Shown: one piece after another, positions 18,594 through 26,816 of the stretch
Layout of the letters: each line of letters begins with the position of its first letter
Position numbering within the stretch: position 1 is the first letter of the stretch
Source of the DNA: Gemmatimonadales bacterium UBA2982
GTDB taxonomy: Bacteria > Gemmatimonadota > Gemmatimonadetes > Longimicrobiales > Gaopeijiaceae
Direction of reading: 5' to 3'
Assembly: GCA_002347035.1 (NCBI GenBank)
Contig: DEAM01000031.1
Coordinates: 10,750 to 74,749, forward strand
Length of the DNA stretch: 64,000 nucleotides
The notes under the pieces: generated by a model
Seen by the model: the letters and a program-made list of their open reading frames with translations, nothing else
Databases searched by the model: none
What the model was told of the DNA's origin: nothing
Made by a program: the position numbers and the translations under genes

Positions 18594-18950
18594 TTAGGAC
18601 AAGATGATCCGACTTTGACTTGCTTCCTCAATACCTTCTGCAACGGTCTGGTTCACCTTATGCATAACCTTCTCGTAATTACTCTGTGCTGCGATCAGAC
18701 GCTGGTAACCAGTCATAGACTGCAGCGCCTCAGTCGCTTCTTGGTAGGCCTCTTTAATCTCATCGTCCGGTGCTCCTCCTGCCCTTAAAGACGATTCGAC
18801 CCGCCCTTCTAATTCTTCAAGGCGATTACGCATTTCCACCATCTCCCTGTCATCGCCTACCGCATCCATCGTTCGCTTAAGTGTCTGATACTCGTCAGTC
18901 CGAGCAATAGCACCCCCAAGCTGCTTCGCCATATCGTAGATAGTTGACAT
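18594..18950 (-). CDS. YlbF/YmcA family protein
   Basis: The 118-residue, largely helical protein matches the Com_YlbF family: N-terminal MSTIYDMAKQLG, acidic helical middle, and the C-terminal segment with YEKVMHKVNQ. In Bacillus, YlbF-YmcA-YaaT form a complex that modulates RNase Y and development. YmcA and YaaT are not seen here, so function in this diderm is open. It lies tightly between prmC (6 bases) and the inositol phosphate synthase (8 bases). Confidence 0.8.
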   Translation of the reverse strand: MSTIYDMAKQLGGAIARTDEYQTLKRTMDAVGDDREMVEMRNRLEELEGRVESSLRAGGAPDDEIKEAYQEATEALQSMTGYQRLIAAQSNYEKVMHKVNQTVAEGIEEASQSRIILS

Positions 18951-18956
18951 CTAGCC

Positions 18957-19895
18957 CTACCCTTGTTCATCGCGCTCATTAGAGCAAACTGCAGTTAAGA
19001 TCCGCTCTATGCCCGCTAAGTCCCTAAGTACCCGCACATCTTCAAGTTTATCCTGACTATCCATAAAGCTGGCCACTTCTCCCGCCTGACCAGCACCTAC
19101 TTCCAGCGCCAACAACCCTCCTTGCTCCATGACGGCAGCAGCACCGGCAGCAACCTTGCGTAGCATAGATACACCACCAGAACCTGCAAATAATGCCTCA
19201 TGCGGCTCCCAATCCAAAACCTCAGGTGGAAGGTCGTCTCGATCACCGTCTGGTACGTATGGTGGGTTTGAGATCACGACGTCAAAGCACTCCCCGGTCA
19301 GTACAGGTGCGAATAGTGACCCTAGACGCAGCTCCAGCCTGTCATCTAAGCCTAGGTTTGTCGAGTTCTTTCGTGCCAAGTTGAGAGCCTCCTCCGATGT
19401 ATCAGTAGCCACCATTCGGTGGAAGGGACCCTCCGTAAGCAAAGATAGAGCGATCGCACCCGAGCCGGTCCCTAAGTCCAAGCCGACTAGGGAATCTCGG
19501 CCATTGATCTCCGCCCACTCCAATACCGCACCGACCAGCTGCTCAGTCTCCGCCCTTGGGATTAAAACGCCCGGAGCAACTTCAACCTCAAGATCCCGAA
19601 AAGCCTGTCGACCCAGGATATATTGGAGCGGTTCTCGACTCGCGCGGCGCTTTAACAGCGGTCGAAAGTCATCTAGTTCTGATGGCTGCATCTGACGTTC
19701 GTGCTGCAAGTACATTTCTAAGCGCCCAATGCCCAACACATGGGCAAGAAGGTGTTCCGCATCAAGTCGCGCACTCTCGACGCCTTTGTCCGCCAAGTAA
19801 TCGGCACTCTGCAGCATCACCCGCAGAACTGTCCAAGGTTTAGAAGCTTGGCCTACACCATTGGTTTTGGGCAGCGAACCTATGCCTGTCTTCAT
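18957..19895 (-). CDS. prmC: Peptide chain release factor N5-glutamine methyltransferase
   Basis: PrmC (HemK) methylates the glutamine of the GGQ motif in release factors. The 312-residue protein has an N-terminal helical domain, a SAM-binding Rossmann fold with GLDLGTGSGAIALSL, and the catalytic NPPYVPD motif. The ATG overlaps the stop of its substrate gene prfA (ATGA), a classical functional pair. Confidence 0.95.
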   Translation of the reverse strand: MKTGIGSLPKTNGVGQASKPWTVLRVMLQSADYLADKGVESARLDAEHLLAHVLGIGRLEMYLQHERQMQPSELDDFRPLLKRRASREPLQYILGRQAFRDLEVEVAPGVLIPRAETEQLVGAVLEWAEINGRDSLVGLDLGTGSGAIALSLLTEGPFHRMVATDTSEEALNLARKNSTNLGLDDRLELRLGSLFAPVLTGECFDVVISNPPYVPDGDRDDLPPEVLDWEPHEALFAGSGGVSMLRKVAAGAAAVMEQGGLLALEVGAGQAGEVASFMDSQDKLEDVRVLRDLAGIERILTAVCSNERDEQG

Positions 19896-20986
19896 GATTT
19901 ACCTCCCAACCGCTCCTCTTCTTCAGCGAGCAGCAGCGCCCTCACCAGTTCTTCAAGATCCCCATCAAGCACCTCCCCAAGACGATACAGCGTCAGCCCA
20001 ATGCGGTGATCCGTCACCCGATTCTGAGGGTAATTATAAGTGCGAATTTTCGCAGACCGATCTCCTGTGCCAACCTGCGTCCTGCGCTCGCGGGCTCGTT
20101 CAGCCTCCTGGTCAGCAATCATTTGGTCTAGAAGGCGACTCCGCAGTACCTTCATCGCCTTAGCCTTATTCTTGTGTTGAGACTTCTCGTCCTGACAAGA
20201 GACTACCAGCCCGGTCGGAATATGGGTGATGCGCACTGCAGAGTCAGTCGTGTTAACCGATTGTCCCCCAGGACCCGAAGACCGGAAGACATCAATCCTC
20301 AGGTCATTAGGATCTATCCGTAGATCAACCTCTTCAGCTTCTGGTAGTACTGCAACCGTTGCAGCGGAAGTGTGAATTCGTCCCTGGGCTTCGGTTTCCG
20401 GGACGCGCTGTACCCGATGGACACCTGACTCGTAACGGAGTCGTCCGTAAACGCCCTTCCCACGCACCGTAAAGATTGCCTCCTTCACGGAGCCAGGTAT
20501 GCCCTCTGAAATGCTCATGAGCTCAATCGTCCATCCTCGGTGCTCAGCCATAAGCCTGTACATACGCATGAGATCAGCTGCAAAGAGGCCCGCTTCATCT
20601 CCCCCTGTACCTGCGCGGACCTCAACAACTGCAGCCCGATTGGAGAGGGGGTCTGGTGGGATCAACAACTCACGGACTTTCTGGATCAGAGAGTCGATGC
20701 GCTGTTCTAACTGAACAATTTCCTCTTCCGCAAGTACTCGGATATCCGGGTCTTCCGACTCCTCTAGGAGCTCAAGTGCACCCTCATGCTCTTGCAATGC
20801 TCCACGCAGATCAAGACCAGATATTACAACTGGCTCTAGATGTGATCTCTCTTGCCCATAGTCTCGCAACTTACCTGGGTTAGAGAGCACATCTTGGGTC
20901 GTAAGAGCCTCGTTAACCTCACCGAAACGACGCTCAGCCTCGCTGAGCCGCTCTTCGAGCTTCGAATCTAACGCTAAGGACTTCAT
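19892..20986 (-). CDS. prfA: Peptide chain release factor 1
   Basis: RF1 recognises UAA and UAG and triggers peptide release. The catalytic GGQ lies in SSGPGGQSVNTTDSA, and the codon-recognition region reads RVPETEAQGRIHTSA, where RF1 usually has PAT or PVT. The start is taken as ATG 20984-20986 (364 residues, MKSLALDSK) with TGGAAC upstream. A TTG 10 codons earlier (21016) with GGAAG is possible. It is followed by prmC. Confidence 0.95.
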   Translation of the reverse strand: MKSLALDSKLEERLSEAERRFGEVNEALTTQDVLSNPGKLRDYGQERSHLEPVVISGLDLRGALQEHEGALELLEESEDPDIRVLAEEEIVQLEQRIDSLIQKVRELLIPPDPLSNRAAVVEVRAGTGGDEAGLFAADLMRMYRLMAEHRGWTIELMSISEGIPGSVKEAIFTVRGKGVYGRLRYESGVHRVQRVPETEAQGRIHTSAATVAVLPEAEEVDLRIDPNDLRIDVFRSSGPGGQSVNTTDSAVRITHIPTGLVVSCQDEKSQHKNKAKAMKVLRSRLLDQMIADQEAERARERRTQVGTGDRSAKIRTYNYPQNRVTDHRIGLTLYRLGEVLDGDLEELVRALLLAEEEERLGGKS

Positions 20987-21065
20987 GGGGATGTTCCAGT
21001 GAGGATTTCCACCCAATTAGGATGCTTCCCACGGGCCGGCCGGAGCGTATGCCCGACCTGCGTCC

Positions 21066-21275
21066 TCACTTCTCCGGGGCCTTCTCGTACTTTTTCTTGA
21101 AACGGTCTACGCGCCCTGCTGTATCGACAAGACGCTGCTTGCCTGTGTAGAACGGGTGACAAACTGAGCAGATCTCGACGTGAACTTCCTCTATGGTGGC
21201 CATCGTTTCAAATCGATGGCCACACGCGCATGTAACGGCTGCCAGCACGAAATCTGGATGGATGCCCTGCTTCAT
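21066..21275 (-). CDS. rpmE: 50S ribosomal protein L31, zinc-binding type
   Basis: This 69-residue protein starts MKQGIHPDF and keeps the four zinc cysteines of the C+ form, at positions 16, 18, 36 and 39, plus the HPFYTGKQ signature. Start ATG 21273-21275 has GGAG six bases upstream. The in-frame ATG 11 codons earlier would give an N-terminus foreign to L31. A 7-bp hairpin lies immediately before the ribosome site. It precedes prfA. Confidence 0.95.
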   Translation of the reverse strand: MKQGIHPDFVLAAVTCACGHRFETMATIEEVHVEICSVCHPFYTGKQRLVDTAGRVDRFKKKYEKAPEK

Positions 21276-21285
21276 GTCCTGCTCC

Positions 21286-21317
21286 GGACGGGTATAGTTT
21301 CGGATCAAGGCCCGTCC
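21286..21317 (-). promoter_or_regulatory. Hairpin in the rpmE leader, candidate L31 autoregulatory element
   Basis: GGACGGG and CCCGTCC form a perfect 7-bp stem around an 18-base loop, ending two bases before GGAGC, the rpmE ribosome site. This position would let a bound protein block initiation. Ribosomal-protein leaders, including ones for L31, are known in several phyla. Membership in any described class cannot be settled by eye. Confidence 0.35.
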
Positions 21318-21348
21318 CTGCGAGCCAAAATCCCATCAGCCAAACAAG

Positions 21349-22989
21349 CTAAACTTCGTGCGAAGAAGGGTCCAGTGACTGTGACTGCCGGGCCAGATGG
21401 AATGAACCCAACAATAAGATTAGGGCTGCAACAGCAGAGCCACCGCCGACCAAGTCCCCATAGAGAGTATAGAAAGTCTGGATATCAGTTGTTTCCACTA
21501 TGCCAATGTGCACGTCAGACGTGAAAAGCTCTGTCTCATTGTATACGTGGCCTCTTGGGTCAATGAAGAGTGAGATGCCAGTATTTGCAGCACGTACAAC
21601 CCCTGTACGGTTCTCTATAGCACGCATTACCATATGCGCGGGGTGCTGCCAAAGCGCGGTGGTCCGCGCGTATAAGGGCTCACGTCCATACCAAGCATCG
21701 TTAGTGATGTTGACCAAAACCTCAGCCCCTTCTTGGCGGAATCTCCTAGAGGCCTCAGGGTAGGATGACTCGTAGCAGATCAGTACCCCGTACTTAGTCC
21801 CGTCTACTTCTGCAAGCGGCCACCCTTCACCAACGCCAAACCCACCGAAGTACCTAAAAGCATCGAACCATTCGACGGGCAGGAACGGAACGCGCTCTAC
21901 AAAAGGCACTAAGTATCGTTTGTCGTATTGATAATCGGTCACGCCTTCACCATCGATCAAGAAGGCTGAATTGAAAATAGTATAGTCGCCACTGGTGGGA
22001 TCTCCCTCATAGCCCAGGCCACCCATCAGGATCGGTGCTCTCACGTAACGGGCCCATTCCGAAATCGGATACACCCACTCAGAATGCATATCCCAGGTAG
22101 GGAAGATGCTCAATGTAACCTCTGGCATTACCACAAAATCGACCGAACTCGGATTTATTCTGGGCATCTCCCTCTGCAGTGAGACAAGAGTGCTATCTAT
22201 CCCCACACGAGTGTCTAGTTTGATATGCTCCGGAACGTTGGGCTGCACGACTGCAACGGTTGAGATTTCACGAGTCTCGAGTGTTGCTGCCCTCCAGATG
22301 CCCCACTGCATAGGGCCAAGCACGACTAACACGATCGTGGCAACAAGACCCAAATATCGTCGCAAACTTGCGCCCTCAACGAAGCTAAGAACCAAGCTTG
22401 CGAGAAGCCCGTTAACCAGAGCTAGCCAAAAAGTAACACCCCTATTACCTACCAGCTCAGCAATTCCGACCAGTTCCGGAAACCCGGTTAGGGACGTGCC
22501 CAGACCCAGCCATGGGAAGGCGACCGTGCTTGGCAGGTGTGCTCTCGTCCACTCTGCAGCAGTCCAGGCGATTGGTAAGGCAAGCCACAGGGGGGCCCTT
22601 ACAGTATGCACAGCTCGGTGGAAGGTCCACCCAAACAGGGCTGCAATCCCTATCAATGCTAACAGAGCGGAAAGAAAAGCCAGTACCGCCAAGGGTGTGA
22701 ACCAAATAAGAGCAATCAAAATCCAGTAGAAAACTATCCCGAAATAGATTGCTCCAAAAACAATAGACCCACGAACAGCTGCCTGTCGCCCCTGGTGATC
22801 AGGCAAGCATCCTTTTATCCAGAGTGCAAGCGGCACTAGCCCGACAAAAGGTGGAATCAGAATGTGCAGAGGTGGAAAAGAGAGTGCGAGCAGTAATCCC
22901 GACACAGCCGGGATCAGGCGCTCTCCTTTGCGTGGCCACAGGAGCATCTTAGCTGCTCTGTAGCGCCTCAAAAGGCCCACCCGGATCAC
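21349..22989 (-). CDS. lnt: Apolipoprotein N-acyltransferase
   Basis: Lnt adds the third acyl chain to the N-terminal cysteine of lipoproteins at the periplasmic face of the inner membrane. About 220 residues of multiple membrane segments are followed by a nitrilase-like domain with catalytic Glu in VMPEVTLS and catalytic Cys in LICYESSYPE, plus a final membrane segment. The 546-residue length is usual. GTG start overlaps the upstream Gfo/Idh stop (GTGA). It fits the many lipoproteins encoded further right. Confidence 0.94.
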   Translation of the reverse strand: MIRVGLLRRYRAAKMLLWPRKGERLIPAVSGLLLALSFPPLHILIPPFVGLVPLALWIKGCLPDHQGRQAAVRGSIVFGAIYFGIVFYWILIALIWFTPLAVLAFLSALLALIGIAALFGWTFHRAVHTVRAPLWLALPIAWTAAEWTRAHLPSTVAFPWLGLGTSLTGFPELVGIAELVGNRGVTFWLALVNGLLASLVLSFVEGASLRRYLGLVATIVLVVLGPMQWGIWRAATLETREISTVAVVQPNVPEHIKLDTRVGIDSTLVSLQREMPRINPSSVDFVVMPEVTLSIFPTWDMHSEWVYPISEWARYVRAPILMGGLGYEGDPTSGDYTIFNSAFLIDGEGVTDYQYDKRYLVPFVERVPFLPVEWFDAFRYFGGFGVGEGWPLAEVDGTKYGVLICYESSYPEASRRFRQEGAEVLVNITNDAWYGREPLYARTTALWQHPAHMVMRAIENRTGVVRAANTGISLFIDPRGHVYNETELFTSDVHIGIVETTDIQTFYTLYGDLVGGGSAVAALILLLGSFHLARQSQSLDPSSHEV

Positions 22990-23999
22990 AGTTCGACTTC
23001 TCGCCCGGAATCTGCCGCTTGATAGGCCGCTTCGATGAGAGCCATGAGCTGCACCTGTTCACGCGGAAGTTCGACTTCGCGACGGCCAATCGCTCGGCTA
23101 ATAAAGTCGTCGAGCAAGCGACGATATGCGTTAGTGTAGGGGTTTTCACCACCTCTTGGTCTAGGTGGTCGAGGGGTTACCTCTGAAGGACGGCCACCCA
23201 GTTGCTTAAAGACCTCTAGCGGCGGGAGAGCACCAGAGCCTTCGGTTCCCATGACTCTTGCGTAATACTGATCCTCACTGGCGAATAATCGATTACTCAC
23301 CTCCACCGTGAGCGCTACACCATCCCTAGTCTCAGCCATTAGCGTCCCGGCCCCCTCTATTGAGACTCCAGGTGGCCCGAGTACACAGGATACCCTTCTG
23401 ACGTCTGGAAAACCAACTAGCCACAGGCATAGGTCCAGTGCTGGGACTCCAAGGTCGACCAGTGCTCCTCCTCCGGAAAGTTCTGGGTCCTGTCGCCAGT
23501 CCAAACGCCTGCCGGGAACGGCTCGCGTCATCCAGCTTCCTCGAACTGCATAAATAGAACCGAGTTCGTTCCCAGCCACGGAGTCTCTCAGCGCCATAAC
23601 TCCGGGTCGGAAGCGATGGGGCATTCCGACCACTAGAACTCGGCCGGAGCTTTCCGCCGCGCCTAGTACACGGCGCACTCCATTCGCACTAACAGCCAAT
23701 GGCCGTTCTACGAAAACGTGCTTTCCAGCCTCCAGAGCTCCTATCGCCATCTCTTCGTGCAGGTGGTTTGGGGTGCAAATGACTACCGCATCTAATTCGT
23801 CATGCGTGATCAGTGCGTCAGCAGAGAGCACCAGGGGCACCCCAAAACGCTCGGATAGAGTTTCTGCTTTGTGCGTTTCAACATCAGCCACGGCCAGAAG
23901 GTGTACATCCTCACGCTCGGAAAAAATCGGTACGTGCACGATCTGGCTCACAGCTCCCGTACCAATCACCCCGACACGTAATGAGGAACCGCCCCCCAT
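22986..23999 (-). CDS. Gfo/Idh/MocA family oxidoreductase
   Basis: This is an NAD(P)-dependent sugar or inositol dehydrogenase-like protein with an N-terminal Rossmann loop (VGVIGTGAVSQ), CTPNHLHEE, and the family's EKP motif changed to ERPLA, where the lysine is usually catalytic. ATG at 23997-23999 is chosen because GAGGAG lies six bases upstream and it overlaps the upstream stop as TGATG, giving 337 residues. The substrate is unknown. The Lys-to-Arg change may reduce or alter activity. Confidence 0.88.
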   Translation of the reverse strand: MGGGSSLRVGVIGTGAVSQIVHVPIFSEREDVHLLAVADVETHKAETLSERFGVPLVLSADALITHDELDAVVICTPNHLHEEMAIGALEAGKHVFVERPLAVSANGVRRVLGAAESSGRVLVVGMPHRFRPGVMALRDSVAGNELGSIYAVRGSWMTRAVPGRRLDWRQDPELSGGGALVDLGVPALDLCLWLVGFPDVRRVSCVLGPPGVSIEGAGTLMAETRDGVALTVEVSNRLFASEDQYYARVMGTEGSGALPPLEVFKQLGGRPSEVTPRPPRPRGGENPYTNAYRRLLDDFISRAIGRREVELPREQVQLMALIEAAYQAADSGREVEL

Positions 24000-24670
24000 C
24001 ACCGCTCCTCGCCGGGCGCGCTTGGGCCCGTCATGATCTGCCACCCCACACTAAGATTAAATAACTGCAAGTCACTCAAGACTTCGTATTTGGCAACACC
24101 GTAGGCACGGAAGCTCGAAGTAAAAGGATACTCAGCTCCGAAGTGGAGGTTGAAACCTGCGGTAACCGTATTGAGCAGCTCATCGATGAAAGTGCCTTGT
24201 ATTGCATCACCATACCCTTTGAGCGCATGCACTGTTACACCCAGACCTCCGTATGTCAGGAGATCGAAAGGTGTATCCCATACGACGTGTGTATCGACCC
24301 CAAATGCCACATCCTGCCAGTTTATCGGCCCTAGATTAAGTTGAGGTAGCGGATCACCGGTTTGACCTTCTACAAGGGCTACAATCCGGTCCTCGAATTC
24401 TGCGACTTCATCCACAAGCAAGGGTGCAGACCAGTAGCTAACGTGCGGCACTACGCGTAACCCAGGCCGCGCATAACCCATATCAAATCGACCGCCGTAG
24501 CTCACGGCCCGTTCAGTGCGAGTTGGGTACACATAGCCAAGGTCAATCCCGAATCCTCGGAAGGCCAATCGGTTAAAATCAAAGTCCGTAGTGTCCTGTG
24601 CATGCGCCGCTGAGAATGTGCAAAACAGGGCGATGGCAATGAAACCCACTGACATTCGGAGAACCGCCAT
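23999..24670 (-). CDS. Putative outer-membrane beta-barrel protein with signal peptide
   Basis: I do not recognise a specific family. The 223-residue protein has a clear signal peptide ending in AAHA-Q near residue 24, then alternating aromatic and polar stretches (YGGRFDMGYARPG, HVSYWSAP) and a C-terminus typical of small barrels. GAGGAACTGG precedes the ATG. It is translationally coupled to the downstream oxidoreductase by a TGATG overlap. Likely outer membrane; function unknown. Confidence 0.8.
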   Translation of the reverse strand: MAVLRMSVGFIAIALFCTFSAAHAQDTTDFDFNRLAFRGFGIDLGYVYPTRTERAVSYGGRFDMGYARPGLRVVPHVSYWSAPLLVDEVAEFEDRIVALVEGQTGDPLPQLNLGPINWQDVAFGVDTHVVWDTPFDLLTYGGLGVTVHALKGYGDAIQGTFIDELLNTVTAGFNLHFGAEYPFTSSFRAYGVAKYEVLSDLQLFNLSVGWQIMTGPSAPGEER

Positions 24671-24685
24671 TCCAGTTCCTCTTTT

Positions 24686-26146
24686 TCAGGCGCCCTGCAC
24701 TTCAGCGACCAGATCATAATCCAGCGCGTCAATGATCTGCACCTTAATCAAATCTCCGGCCTGAATCGGATCTGAACCGATAAGGCGAGTCACTCCGTCA
24801 ATATCCAACGCCTGTGCCTGCGTCCGAGCGATCGCTAAATAGCCTTCTTCCTGATCAAGAATCTCATCAACTAGAGCTGTAGCACTGGTACCTACGAGAG
24901 CGGCATTTTTTTCGAAAGAGATATCCCGTTGAACTTCCATTAACTCCTCCAGTCGCTCCGACATCAATTCAACCGGAATCCGACCGCCCATCCCTGCTGC
25001 TCGCGTACCTTCTTCTACTGAGTAGGTGAACGCACCGACACGCTCGAACTGAATCTCTTCGAGTAAATCTAACATCTGCTGAAAATCTTCTTCCGTCTCA
25101 CCCGGGAAGCCGACGATCACCGTTGTCCTAAGAGTGAGATCGGGGACAGAGTCCCTCAGCCAGGCTATACGCTCCAGGATAGTCTTACGACGTTCTGGAC
25201 GACGCATGAGTTCTAAAACACGGTCACTACCGTGCTGTATAGGCATATCCAGGTAGGGTAGAATCCGGCTCTCTGCCGCGACTAATTCAACCAGGCCTCT
25301 GGTAATTCCAGAGGGATACATATAGAAAAGACGGTACCAGGGTATGTCCGTACCATTCAATAACCCATGAAGAAGCTCCGACAAGTCAGGCGCGTCCGGA
25401 CGATGTCGCCGAAGATCACGACCGTACCAGGTTGTGTCTTGCGATACGATATTAAGCTCCCTTACGCCAGCCTCGCCGAGACCTGCCGCCTCACGAACTA
25501 ACTCGTCGACTGGATGAGACCGATGGAGTCCTCGCATCAGAGGTATAGCACAGAACGCACAGGTATGATCACACCCTTCGCTGATCTTCAGATAAGATGT
25601 GTGAGGCGTCTCTGTCGACAGTATTCGAAGTGGCCGCTCCATGGCAGGAATCGATTCATCAAGCTCCGGCAGGTATCCCAGTCCCCTAAGCTTTGGAATC
25701 AGCTTAGGTAGGTCTCCCAAACCCAGAAACAGATCAACCTCAGGAATCTCTTCGGCGAGCTCACTCCCATGACGTTCGACCAGGCACCCGACAGCAACAA
25801 CTGCCTTCAACTCACCTAGACCTTTGAGTTCACACGCGTCCAATATCGTTTCGATGGACTGTTCCTTAGCCTGCTCTATGAATCCACAAGTGTTGACTAT
25901 GGCGACTTCGGCACCCGTCACGTCTGAGGATACTCGCGCACCATAACCGACTAGAGCAGCCATCATTCGCTCTGAGTCAACAGTGTTCTTATCACATCCG
26001 AGAGTAACCAATGCAATCCGCAACCCGTCTCCCTCTCCGGTCACCTCTATTTCGTGACGTACCGGCATAACATCCGGATGCACGTCGGGACGAATTGGTT
26101 CAGCGGAGAGTGGAAATACCGGAAGATCTCTCGTGCGCCCTGTCAT
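24686..26146 (-). CDS. rimO: Ribosomal protein S12 methylthiotransferase
   Basis: RimO methylthiolates an aspartate of ribosomal protein S12 with two iron-sulfur clusters. The N-terminal UPF0004 domain has LGCDKN and further cysteines; the radical SAM motif is CDHTCAFC in SEGCDHTCAFCAIPLMRG; a TRAM domain ends the protein. ASP-style CDKN favours RimO over MiaB. The 486 residues include an N-terminal extension of about 42 residues before the usual start, so an internal start such as Met27 cannot be excluded. Confidence 0.93.
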   Translation of the reverse strand: MTGRTRDLPVFPLSAEPIRPDVHPDVMPVRHEIEVTGEGDGLRIALVTLGCDKNTVDSERMMAALVGYGARVSSDVTGAEVAIVNTCGFIEQAKEQSIETILDACELKGLGELKAVVAVGCLVERHGSELAEEIPEVDLFLGLGDLPKLIPKLRGLGYLPELDESIPAMERPLRILSTETPHTSYLKISEGCDHTCAFCAIPLMRGLHRSHPVDELVREAAGLGEAGVRELNIVSQDTTWYGRDLRRHRPDAPDLSELLHGLLNGTDIPWYRLFYMYPSGITRGLVELVAAESRILPYLDMPIQHGSDRVLELMRRPERRKTILERIAWLRDSVPDLTLRTTVIVGFPGETEEDFQQMLDLLEEIQFERVGAFTYSVEEGTRAAGMGGRIPVELMSERLEELMEVQRDISFEKNAALVGTSATALVDEILDQEEGYLAIARTQAQALDIDGVTRLIGSDPIQAGDLIKVQIIDALDYDLVAEVQGA

Positions 26147-26159
26147 AGTAGTTTCAAAA

Positions 26160-26816
26160 TCAACGCGAAATCACGAGCACCCCGGGAGGCGGTGTGAAGC
26201 TGAACCAGTCACCCGGAATAGCCACATCAAAGTCGACACCGCGCAGTGTGATCGTTCGCTCGTTCCCGTTTTCTTCGGTAACGCGGACCTGTCGCAAGAC
26301 TAGCCCCCGTTGGTCGAGCCAGAGGACAGCTGATCTATAGGACGTGCGCTCCAACGGTATTAGGCTCAGTCGGTGCGTCTCTATGCCGGCTACCTCATCT
26401 ACAGCCTCATACGTCACGTCGTACTTGGTCTCCGGCTCGTAGAGGAACTCCCTATGGAAATCTGGTCCACCTGTGCTCTGATCGATCGATCCTCGAAAGG
26501 CCTGCTTATCATCAGTACTTGGCACGTAGTACCAAACCGACTCGCCATCAGCCACAATCACATCACCTTCGGGGTCTGTAAATCGCATGGCAAAAAGGTT
26601 GGGTCGAGCCTGACACAATCGGCCGGCACCGGATCGCTCCTGACGCAGAAGAGGGTTCATTAAGTGCTGGTTGAAATCGGCGCATATAGTGGACACTGAT
26701 GCGTACTGCCTAGATGCCTCTGTGATGAGGTCCATTCCGCGGTCTTGGCCCATCACTACCAATGGGGAGAGCAGGAAAAACCCTGAGCCCACGGCAAATA
26801 ATCCCTTCTGAATCAC
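26160..26816 (-). CDS. LolA-like outer-membrane lipoprotein carrier protein
   Basis: A signal peptide (residues 1-23) precedes a LolA/LolB half-barrel fold with characteristic FNQHLMNPLL, RPNLFAMRF and DGESVWYYVP segments. LolA ferries lipoproteins from the inner-membrane LolCDE complex to the outer membrane. The GTG start overlaps the ftsK stop (GTGA). The ftsK-lolA pairing is conserved in many Gram-negatives, supporting the call. Confidence 0.88.
   Translation of the reverse strand: MIQKGLFAVGSGFFLLSPLVVMGQDRGMDLITEASRQYASVSTICADFNQHLMNPLLRQERSGAGRLCQARPNLFAMRFTDPEGDVIVADGESVWYYVPSTDDKQAFRGSIDQSTGGPDFHREFLYEPETKYDVTYEAVDEVAGIETHRLSLIPLERTSYRSAVLWLDQRGLVLRQVRVTEENGNERTITLRGVDFDVAIPGDWFSFTPPPGVLVISR

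Noticed and set aside
19129..19695. 188-codon plus-strand frame
   Set aside because: Antisense to prmC, Ser/Pro/Arg-rich, with no recognisable motif.
22106..22729. 207-codon plus-strand frame
   Set aside because: It lies entirely opposite lnt, has no ribosome site or domain, and is low-complexity basic sequence.
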